NCBI GenBank assembly: GCA_051000815.1
Contig: JBPCNX010000060.1
Location: forward strand, 1-64,000
Length of the DNA stretch: 64,000 nucleotides
Direction: 5' to 3'
Origin: PSRF01 sp051000815
GTDB taxonomy: Bacteria; Acidobacteriota; Blastocatellia; Pyrinomonadales; Pyrinomonadaceae
The notes beneath the pieces are model-generated. The model did no database searches. It saw only the letters and a list, made by a program, of their open reading frames with translations, and had not been told where the DNA came from. The translations under genes and the position numbers were made by a program. How positions within the stretch are numbered: the first letter of the stretch is position 1; every line of letters begins with the position of its first letter. Positions 36,298 to 44,188 of the stretch are shown here, in pieces.

Positions 36298-37959
36298 TTA
36301 ATCCGAAGTTTTGCCCGGCCCGCGAATGGCCACGCCCGGCCTGGCTCCAGTCATGCCGTCGCCAAAGACCACTTCGCCGTTCACAACTACGTAACTAATC
36401 CCGCTAGGATACTGGTGCGGCTTTTCAAAAGTCGCGCGGTCGCCGACAGTTTTCTCATCAAAGATCACCAGGTCGGCGGCAAACCCTTCACGGATCATGC
36501 CGCGATCACGAAAGCCAAAAGTTTGCGCCGGCAGCGACGTCATCTTGCGAATCGCATCTTCAAGAGAAATCAACTTGAGTTCTCGAACGTAGTGCCCTAA
36601 GACGCGCACGTTGTTGCCGTAACCTCGCGGATGGGGAACGCTTTCGTCCACCTGCCGCACGCCGCTGTCCGAAGCAATCATCGTGAATGGTTCACGCATG
36701 ATGCGCTGCACATCGTCCTCGCTCATGCCGTGATAGACCATGCCGGCGCCCCCCGCTTCAAACATGGTGATTATTTGATCGATTTGGTGAGCGACGTCGT
36801 TCTTGCCAGTCACCTGTTTCGTGATTTGGGCGATCGACTTACCATTAAACGACCGGTCAGGGTCATAACTGGCAACCATCGCGTAAGCGTAGTCTTTAAA
36901 GCCGCTGCGCTTGAGTCCTTCCTTCATTTCTGTGCGAACGCGTTCGCGCGTCGCGGGATCAGCGAGACGTTTCTTCGCTTCTTCAAGCCCGCCGGCGCGC
37001 AACCAACCGGGCAAACGGGAGTCGAGCGAGGTCGAGCTGGCGGTGTAGGCGTATTGATCGACGGTGACCATCAAACCACGATTGCGCGCTTCGCGGACGA
37101 GGCCAATCGTCATCGGAGTTTGACCCCACATTTTCTTGTTGCTGATCTTAAAGTGTGAGATCTCGACAGGCACGCCTGCCTGTTCTCCGATCTTAATGCT
37201 TTCGCGAATCGCATCGGCGATAAACTCGCCCTCGTTACGCATGTGCGTTGCGTAGATACCACCGTAACGCGAGACTACCCGCGCCAAACTGGTAATCTCG
37301 TCTGTCTTCGCGTAAGTCCCGGGAACATAGATAAGTCCGGTGGATAACCCAACGGCGCCGTCTTTCATGCCCTGCTCGACGAGCTGTTCCATCTGCTTCA
37401 GCTCTCCGGGCGTGGGAGCCCGATCATCTGAACCCATCGCTTGCCGGCGCACGGAGCCATGAGCGATTAGTGTGGCGAGGTTCACGGCCAGCGGCTTCTC
37501 TTTCATCCGTCCCAGGAACTGCGCAACGTCGGTTGTCGAGCTGCCACAATTACCGGTAACAAGTGTCGTCACACCCATGCGGACAAAGTTTTCCGCCGCC
37601 GGCAAATTGTAGATTGACTCTACATGCGTATGCACATCGATGAAGCCGGGAGCGACGATCTGGTTCGCAGCGTCAATTGTCCTGGCAGCCTCCGCTGGAG
37701 CGATGCGACCGATGGTCTCAATCCGGCCGTTCCTGATTCCGATGTCGGCACGAAACCAGGGATTGCCAGTACCGTCAACAATCCTTGCGTTTGAAATAAT
37801 CAGGTCATACCTGGACGGAAGGGGCTCTCGTGCCCCAAGCGAACTCCTAAAACCGAGCCCACTAACTAGCACGATAAGAGTGAGAACGAGGAGGCGAGAT
37901 CCAGAAAAGTTTTTCACTTTTTCAACAGCGTGGCACAAGCGAAATTCGTGGGAGACCAA
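36298..37959 (-). CDS. Secreted D-aminoacylase/N-acyl-D-amino-acid deacylase
   Basis: 553 residues from TTG 37959; GTG 37917 (residue 15) is equally possible and gives a tidier signal segment (LLVLTLIVLVSGLGF). The amidohydrolase fold shows PGFIDVHTHVES with the metal histidines, the cysteine ligand in VTGNCGSS, ATHMRNEGEF, EISHFKIS and the late MIASDSGVRQVDESVPHPR. D-aminoacylases release D-amino acids from N-acyl forms. Standing between two TonB receptors in a peptidoglycan locus, it could process D-amino acids of wall peptides, which is inference. Confidence 0.86.
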   Translation of the reverse strand: MVSHEFRLCHAVEKVKNFSGSRLLVLTLIVLVSGLGFRSSLGAREPLPSRYDLIISNARIVDGTGNPWFRADIGIRNGRIETIGRIAPAEAARTIDAANQIVAPGFIDVHTHVESIYNLPAAENFVRMGVTTLVTGNCGSSTTDVAQFLGRMKEKPLAVNLATLIAHGSVRRQAMGSDDRAPTPGELKQMEQLVEQGMKDGAVGLSTGLIYVPGTYAKTDEITSLARVVSRYGGIYATHMRNEGEFIADAIRESIKIGEQAGVPVEISHFKISNKKMWGQTPMTIGLVREARNRGLMVTVDQYAYTASSTSLDSRLPGWLRAGGLEEAKKRLADPATRERVRTEMKEGLKRSGFKDYAYAMVASYDPDRSFNGKSIAQITKQVTGKNDVAHQIDQIITMFEAGGAGMVYHGMSEDDVQRIMREPFTMIASDSGVRQVDESVPHPRGYGNNVRVLGHYVRELKLISLEDAIRKMTSLPAQTFGFRDRGMIREGFAADLVIFDEKTVGDRATFEKPHQYPSGISYVVVNGEVVFGDGMTGARPGVAIRGPGKTSD

Positions 37960-38128
37960 AACGATAATCCCTCGACTGTTTTACTTTCCTGGTTTTTTTG
38001 CGCAGGCGTCAATCTCTCGGAAAGAGATTCGAAAGTCTTACCTCGAAACTCAGCCGGTCAGGGCGAGAGGTCCGACTGCCCACTAACGACGAGCCCCAGA
38101 TACCTTAAATAAAACTGTGGCACGCGGG

Positions 38129-41100
38129 CTAAAAGCTGAACTTAAAGCCCACCTGAATAACTCGTGCGAAGGAATCTGAAAATTGATCGCGACTAAAGGT
38201 TGCTGTCCCACCGGTAACCGTCACACCGTCGGACGGGAATCCCAAATGGACGGTATTCGTCAGGTTGAAGGCTTCGGCTCGCAACTCGATACGCATACCT
38301 TCCTTGATCGCGATCCGCTTAATCAGCGCCGCATCCATATTAAAAAATCGCGGGAGACGGAACGCGTTACGAGCAAGGTTTCCGTACTCACCGGGCGCTG
38401 GAATGGTGAACTGCGCACGCTCTTCCGCAGTAAAGAGGAAAGGCCTTCCCGAGGCATCGTTTGCGTAGTGCGGCCGGAAATTGGTGCCCGAATAATTTGC
38501 CCGGGAGCTATTCCTGTTACTGAACGAATTCGTTCCCGATACTACATTGAAAGGCAACCCCGTCTCGTAGACAAAGCCTGCTGTTACCGACCAGCCGCCA
38601 AGCAGCCGGGCGATAACTCCAGACGTATCTTTCCCAAAGCGCTTGCCTGGGCCGAAAGGAAGCTCAATGATGCCACCACCCTGGAACACATGCGTCCGGT
38701 CAAAGTCGGATAATCCGTATGTGAGCCGACGGTTTTCTGCATCGAGCGGTGTACTTTGAGCGGATTGCCCGTTGCCACTGCTGATACGGGTAAATGTAGG
38801 ATCATAAGATTTATCATCGAGAGACTTAGAGAACGTGTAGCTGACGCCAAACTCCAGCCCTTGTTCAAATCGGCGCTGGAGTTGAAAGACGATACCGTTG
38901 TAATTCGAGAATGAGTTGCTATCAATGATCTGCAGCCCACCGAGAAACTGCGGGTAATCGTTGAAGAAAAAAGGGCCTAGTCCGGTTGCATCGGGCAAGT
39001 GCCGCTCCACGCCACTGGCGGTGACCAGCGTGTTATTCAGGGAGGACGCGAGTGAAGCAACGTTGTTGTTCGCCAAAGGAGTAGTGAAGAATCGGCGAAG
39101 GAACGCAGCCCCTGATTCGGTTGAGTTGCGGCTGGGGTGCAGCGATGTCAATTGGTTAAGTAATGCGCTTTCACCGCCGGCTTTAGCGAGGTTGAAAGCA
39201 TTCAGGAAGCCGTTACTGAAGATTTCCACCTGATTACGCTCGTATCCACCGATTAGATTGCGACCGGCTCGCCCCACGTACTGAATGTCAGCAACCATGC
39301 CCCAGCCAATTTCTCGCTGAACTCCCAAAGACCACATGTAGGTTGTTGGGGTTTTGAAATTGGGATCAAAAACCTCTTGCGCGAGCAGATTGGGTGAGGC
39401 CGGTCTCGCCCGCGTCGTTGGGGTAACACCGGCCGGCGGGGTCAAAGAGGGTATTCCACCTCCAAGACGGTTGTCGGTCTGTCCTATTACTGTATTTATA
39501 ACAGCCAGCGTGGTCCCAGGAATAGCAGGATAGACTGCCGACGAAGGGAGAAAAGTCACGATGCGATCGAAAGCGACCCGGAAATTACCGCGTACGGCAG
39601 TCTTTCCATCCCTGAAGGGATCCCACGCGACTCCGATTGCTGGACCAAAGTTGTTCCAGTCGCTCTTAAAGAGGTCCCCCTCAATGAAAGTGACGTCAGT
39701 GGCCGGAGGCGCTCCAAGAGTCAACGGTTTATTAGGAACCATAATCTTGCTACCGTTTCTACCGTAGGGTTTCGGCTTAGGTTCCCATCGCAGACCGAGA
39801 TTAAAGGTCAGGTTAGGCCGGACCTTCCAGTCGTCCTGAAAATAAAAGTCATACTCCGGATACCATGCATCAAACTTGAATCCGGTTCCCTGAGGTCCGT
39901 ACTGTCCACCCACAGCCACTAGACCAACATCTACGCGACCCAATTTGCCGAGCAAGTTATTAATGGTCGCTTGAAGAAAGCTCCGGTCATTGGTGTTGAT
40001 GCAGTTAGTCGTTACGCTAGTACTGCACTGCGCCGGGAGCCTGAAGGTCGTGGGATCGACGGCACCGCCTAGTTGGAATTCAGGGTTGACATCCTCCCCG
40101 GCTACTGTTCCCCGAAGGTCGAAATGTTGCTGTAAGCGTAGATTTAATCCAAAGCGGAAAGTGTGGGCGCCACTCGAGTGGCTAACATTATCCAGGAGCT
40201 GATAGGTATTAATCGTTCGAAAGTTGCCAAACGCATTAGAGAGTGGATTTGTGGGATTTGAACCTGTGACGTTGGTGACAGAAGAGAAAACGATCGGAGT
40301 CGTTCGCGAATCTGTTAGTGATCCGGTCTCAAAATCAAACTCGAAGTGATTTGTGCCCATGATCAATTCATTAACCGTTCGCGGGCTCAGGGTCGAACGC
40401 AAGCCAACAGCCAGGTTGCGAGGTCTCCGACTGGTATTTACAATCGGCGGTAAACCGGGAAAACGAGCGGCCCCAAGGTTACCTGTGTCGCCGATGGTAT
40501 CCTGCTGCCCCCAACTGTATCGGCCAAATACGCTATGGCGCTCATTAAAATTGTGATCGATCCGTAAAGTAAAATCTCGTTGTGGGTCCGTACGAATTGC
40601 CTGTGAAGTAAATCCCGCCGTATTAAGACCATCACCGACATCAAAGCGGTTAGGAAGAGGCGTGAGGCCAATGATTGATAGAACTGTTGGGTCTAATCCA
40701 AGCGCGCGCGGATCGTTCGACACAATGTTATATGTGCCAATGGTTACTCCCGGCAGCGGATTGCCGTTGGTATCAACTGACGCACCTGTGCCGCCAGCCG
40801 GATTGTTACGGCCGCCGCTGGCGAACCGGAAGATTCCCTGACGCGCTTGCTGTGTAAAGACCCTGCTGACCTGCTCGCGCGTTTGAATTTGGCGCTGGAA
40901 CTGGGTGTTGAAAAAGAAGAATGTGCGATCCTTTCCGTTTGAATAAGATCGGCCGCCCTCGCCGAAACGCGGCGAGTAAAGCGGGCCCCCTATACTCCCA
41001 CCAAACTGGTTACGGATAAAGAATCTACGCGGAATCCCTTGGCGATTTAATTCCCACTCATTAGCATTCAGAGCGCGATTACGATGAAACTCGAAAAGAT

Positions 41101-41872
41101 TGCCGTGGAAATCATTAGTTCCCGTTTTTGTAATCAGCGCAACCTGCGCACCGCTATTGCGACCAAATTCGGCCGATGGATTGGAGGTAATGACACGATA
41201 TTCTTTTAGTGAATCCGGATTGGTGCGGATCGGTGTAAACGTCCCGGTGCCCGCCGACGTCTCGTTAATGTCAATACCGTCCAGCGTGATGTTTATGGCT
41301 CGGTCACGGGCTCCGAACACATGTGTCCCGCCGCCTGTGAGCTTAGTCTCTGAAGGATCTCCTTGAACAACGCCTGGTTGGATTGCAATCAGGTTGAGCG
41401 GATTGCGATTGTTGATAGGCAATGTTTCAAGGGTCTTCTCATTGACAATTGTCCCGATGTTCCCGGACTGGCTCGTCTGAACTTTTTCATAAGTCCCTAC
41501 CACCTGCACCGTTTCAGAGATGTTGCCGGGCTCCAACGGAATATTAATCGTGACGGTGTCGTTGGCAGTCAGTATGTTCCCGCTCGTTTCATACTTTTTG
41601 AAATTCGATTGTTCGACAGAAATCGTGTAACTGCCGGGAGTAAGGGCTTCGAAAGCGTACTTGCCGCTGTCGCTTGAGGTCGTTTTATAACTCGCGTTCG
41701 TCTCCGGATTGCTGGCCGTTACGGTAGCTCCTGGGACCAACGCGCCTGATGTGTCTTGAACTGTTCCCACAATTCGACCGGTCGCACTCTGGCCGTGGGC
41801 CTTGAAACAAATGCCGGAGAAAATCATCAGTAACGTAAAAAAGGTTAGTGAAAATCTTAGACTAGTCGTCAT
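38129..41872 (-). CDS. Oar-like TonB-dependent receptor with carboxypeptidase-regulatory domain
   Basis: 1247 residues. A signal peptide (1-27, ending KAHGQ) leads to a CarboxypepD_reg domain (about 32-115, GRIVGTVQDTSGALVPGATV). A plug follows (LPINNRNPLNLIAIQPGVV, NSGAQVALITKTGTNDFHG), then a barrel ending in VGFKFSF. It is a paralogue of the receptor at 32611-36084, with the same layout but clearly divergent sequence, so this is not a recent tandem copy. No SusD-like lipoprotein accompanies either one. Ligand unknown. Confidence 0.9.
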   Translation of the reverse strand: MTTSLRFSLTFFTLLMIFSGICFKAHGQSATGRIVGTVQDTSGALVPGATVTASNPETNASYKTTSSDSGKYAFEALTPGSYTISVEQSNFKKYETSGNILTANDTVTINIPLEPGNISETVQVVGTYEKVQTSQSGNIGTIVNEKTLETLPINNRNPLNLIAIQPGVVQGDPSETKLTGGGTHVFGARDRAINITLDGIDINETSAGTGTFTPIRTNPDSLKEYRVITSNPSAEFGRNSGAQVALITKTGTNDFHGNLFEFHRNRALNANEWELNRQGIPRRFFIRNQFGGSIGGPLYSPRFGEGGRSYSNGKDRTFFFFNTQFQRQIQTREQVSRVFTQQARQGIFRFASGGRNNPAGGTGASVDTNGNPLPGVTIGTYNIVSNDPRALGLDPTVLSIIGLTPLPNRFDVGDGLNTAGFTSQAIRTDPQRDFTLRIDHNFNERHSVFGRYSWGQQDTIGDTGNLGAARFPGLPPIVNTSRRPRNLAVGLRSTLSPRTVNELIMGTNHFEFDFETGSLTDSRTTPIVFSSVTNVTGSNPTNPLSNAFGNFRTINTYQLLDNVSHSSGAHTFRFGLNLRLQQHFDLRGTVAGEDVNPEFQLGGAVDPTTFRLPAQCSTSVTTNCINTNDRSFLQATINNLLGKLGRVDVGLVAVGGQYGPQGTGFKFDAWYPEYDFYFQDDWKVRPNLTFNLGLRWEPKPKPYGRNGSKIMVPNKPLTLGAPPATDVTFIEGDLFKSDWNNFGPAIGVAWDPFRDGKTAVRGNFRVAFDRIVTFLPSSAVYPAIPGTTLAVINTVIGQTDNRLGGGIPSLTPPAGVTPTTRARPASPNLLAQEVFDPNFKTPTTYMWSLGVQREIGWGMVADIQYVGRAGRNLIGGYERNQVEIFSNGFLNAFNLAKAGGESALLNQLTSLHPSRNSTESGAAFLRRFFTTPLANNNVASLASSLNNTLVTASGVERHLPDATGLGPFFFNDYPQFLGGLQIIDSNSFSNYNGIVFQLQRRFEQGLEFGVSYTFSKSLDDKSYDPTFTRISSGNGQSAQSTPLDAENRRLTYGLSDFDRTHVFQGGGIIELPFGPGKRFGKDTSGVIARLLGGWSVTAGFVYETGLPFNVVSGTNSFSNRNSSRANYSGTNFRPHYANDASGRPFLFTAEERAQFTIPAPGEYGNLARNAFRLPRFFNMDAALIKRIAIKEGMRIELRAEAFNLTNTVHLGFPSDGVTVTGGTATFSRDQFSDSFARVIQVGFKFSF

Positions 41873-42133
41873 AGTTATCCTTTCATGGTTGGAGAGATCC
41901 CGTTGCCTTAAGCGAGGCTACATCGGCTTACGAACAAGGATGTCATCACACGTCCACAAATTCTAAGCTGAATTCCAACTTCCCGAACAACACTTTGTTT
42001 TGAGAACGGTATAGCAGCGCCAAGGAATGACCATGCTTCAAGTCCGCCGATGTCAGGCCGTCATTATATGGTCGGATCTCAAATAATGATAGCTAAAGAT
42101 TCTTATTTAGCCGATAAATCTTTCTGATAACTC

Positions 42134-42301
42134 CTGAGTCTCAGGTCTCAGGGCTCACTCGTTAAAGTAGCAATTGAAAGTAGTTTGAAACTTGAGTCTC
42201 AGAATACGAAACGCGAAACTCTAAACTAGGAACTCGAAAATCTGAGACCTGAGACCGGGGACCTCAAGACTTGAGACTTGAGACCCGGAACCGTAGACTC
42301 G
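42134..42301. repeat. Long degenerate 7-nt-period array upstream of pabBC (site C)
   Basis: In the 433-bp gap between the TonB receptor and pabBC, 42134-42158 reads CTGAGTC-TCAGGTC. From 42182 to 42300 about 17 heptamers follow in one unbroken register, including AACTTGA, AACGCGA, AACTCGA, AGACCTG, GAGACTT and GAGACCC. The array ends 5 bases before the pabBC ATG, so it must include or replace the ribosome-binding region. The rest of the gap (41873-42133) shows nothing but AT-rich DNA near 42060-42130, a plausible promoter zone. Confidence 0.75.
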
Positions 42302-42305
42302 CGCC

Positions 42306-44042
42306 ATGATTGAGGCAACGTTTGGCTCGCGTGAAGCGCAGGCGAAAGGGTTGCCGCTTCATTTCAATTCTCCACTTCAAATCCTCTCAACAACGCTAGC
42401 AGAAGACGTTTATCCTCTGCTTCAAACTGCCGAAGCCGCCGCGGCAGCAGGTTATTGGGTGGCACTGATGTTGAGCTATGAAGCTGCTCCGGCGTTTGAT
42501 CCGGTTTTGAAGACTAAAGCCGCCGGCGCCCTTCCCCTTGCCTGGGCCGCGGTATTTACAGATCCAACGAAAAACAGCCTGCAGTTTGTCGCTTCAGATT
42601 ATGAGGTCGGCGCGTGGCAGCCCCTCGTGACCCGCGCTGCCTTCAGTATCGCAATCGATCGGATTCGCGAATTCATTGCCAGCGGAGATACCTATCAGGT
42701 CAACTACACCTTCCCGCTTGTAGCGAGTTTCCGGGGCGACCCGCGGTCCTGGTACAGAGATCTATGCACGGCTCAGGGAGCGAAGTATTGCGCCTATTTT
42801 GATCTGGGAAGGTACAAAATTCTCTCCCTCTCACCCGAGCTTTTCTTCGAACGGCAAGGGCAAGCGATTCAGACCCGACCGATGAAGGGAACAATTAAAC
42901 GCGGCCGGTGGCCGGGCGAAGACAACGTCATGGCGAAAGCTCTGGCGCATTCTGCCAAGGATCGCGCCGAGAACGTGATGATTGTAGACCTCCTGCGGAA
43001 CGACCTGGGCCGAGTCTCTACCACAGGCTCTGTCGAGGTGACGCGTTTGTTTGAAATTGAACGTTACGAAACTCTGTGGCAGATGACCTCTACCATCGAA
43101 GCGACGCTGCGAAATGATATTGGGTTGACTCAACTAATGGCAGGACTCTTCCCCTGCGGTTCCATCACTGGCGCACCCAAGATTCGCACGATGGAAATCA
43201 TTCGCGATCTCGAAGCATTTCCACGCGGCATCTACACGGGCACACTTGGGTTCCTGCGACCTGGCGGGGATGCGACTTTTAATGTGGCAATCCGCACAGT
43301 AGTAATCGATTCGGAGCGCGGAGAGGCGACATTCGGAGTCGGTGGCGGCATCACGTACGATTCAACCGCCGCCCGTGAGTACGAAGAGTGTTTGGTAAAG
43401 AGTGCTTTTCTCAGTGTCGCTCCGATTACCTTTCAGTTGCTGGAATCGTTGCTTCTTGAGAGCGGCGCGTTCTTCCTCCTGAAGCGACATATCCAGAGGA
43501 TGAGAGCGTCAGCTGAGTATTTCGGATTTGATTTTAGTGAATTGGCGGTAACGTCCAGGCTCGAAAAGATCGCTGCCGATTGTCCGAGCGGCAGGTGGAA
43601 AGTCCGCCTGCTCAGTTCAAGAGAAGGCGAGCTTTGTAGTGAAGCCATCGAGATACCATCCTTTCGAGACGAACCACTGCGCGTTGTTCTGGCGGCGCAA
43701 CCGGTGAACGCCAACGATAAATTTCTGTTTCACAAGACCACAAATCGGGCGCTCTATGAGAAGGCTCTAGCTACGGCTCCAGCCTGTGACGATGTGATTC
43801 TTTGGAACGAGGACGGAGAGATTACCGAGTCGACGATCGCGAACGTTGTAGTGTCGCTTGCAGGGAAACTGTTAACTCCACCGCAAACCTCAGGCCTACT
43901 GGCCGGGACATTTCGCGAGGAATTGCTGGCGAGCGGGAAGATCAAGGAGCGCGTGATTAGCCTTAAGGATCTGCGACAAGCTTCAGCGCTCTACCTGGTT
44001 AACTCTGTACACAAATGGCGGGAGGCTGTACTTGTAGATTGA
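42306..44042 (+). CDS. pabB: Fused aminodeoxychorismate synthase component I and aminodeoxychorismate lyase
   Basis: 578 residues. The N-terminal part (about 1-375) is a PabB/TrpE-type chorismate-binding domain with IASGDTYQVNYTFPL, PMKGTIKRG, the CGSITGAPKIRTMEII signature and VGGGITYDS. The C-terminal 200 residues are a PabC-like PLP enzyme: FHKTTNRALYEKA with the PLP lysine, ILWNEDGEITESTIANVV and SGLLAGTFREELL. The fusion makes p-aminobenzoate for folate from chorismate, using glutamine amidotransferase PabA encoded elsewhere. It reads against its neighbours and is unrelated to the surrounding salvage genes. Confidence 0.92.
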   Translation: MIEATFGSREAQAKGLPLHFNSPLQILSTTLAEDVYPLLQTAEAAAAAGYWVALMLSYEAAPAFDPVLKTKAAGALPLAWAAVFTDPTKNSLQFVASDYEVGAWQPLVTRAAFSIAIDRIREFIASGDTYQVNYTFPLVASFRGDPRSWYRDLCTAQGAKYCAYFDLGRYKILSLSPELFFERQGQAIQTRPMKGTIKRGRWPGEDNVMAKALAHSAKDRAENVMIVDLLRNDLGRVSTTGSVEVTRLFEIERYETLWQMTSTIEATLRNDIGLTQLMAGLFPCGSITGAPKIRTMEIIRDLEAFPRGIYTGTLGFLRPGGDATFNVAIRTVVIDSERGEATFGVGGGITYDSTAAREYEECLVKSAFLSVAPITFQLLESLLLESGAFFLLKRHIQRMRASAEYFGFDFSELAVTSRLEKIAADCPSGRWKVRLLSSREGELCSEAIEIPSFRDEPLRVVLAAQPVNANDKFLFHKTTNRALYEKALATAPACDDVILWNEDGEITESTIANVVVSLAGKLLTPPQTSGLLAGTFREELLASGKIKERVISLKDLRQASALYLVNSVHKWREAVLVD

Positions 44043-44066
44043 ATGAAGAATCGCAGGGGTTGCTCT

Positions 44067-44184
44067 GGTCTGGTTTTTGGTCTTCAATTTTTTCGTCTGC
44101 CTACCTGCGGCACTCAACGGAGCATTGAAGAGGATTCATACGCAATCAGTTCAAAAACCAAAAGCCAAAGACCCAAGGCCAACT
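44067..44184. repeat. 7-nt-period arrays, inverted pair (site D)
   Basis: The gap between pabBC and the NamZ fusion holds GGTCTGG-TTTTTGG at 44067-44080, continuing to 44094. At 44150-44184 lie TTCAAAA, ACCAAAA, GCCAAAG, ACCCAAG and GCCAACT, which on the other strand resemble the first set. The arrays thus face each other between two converging genes. Confidence 0.65.
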
Positions 44185-44188
44185 TCCT

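Noticed and set aside
32611..41872. Two TonB receptors as a recent tandem duplication
   Set aside because: They share layout only; plug and barrel sequences differ throughout and an unrelated gene separates them.
42182..42300. CRISPR array
   Set aside because: Units are 7 nt with no spacers, words drift, and no cas gene is in the window.
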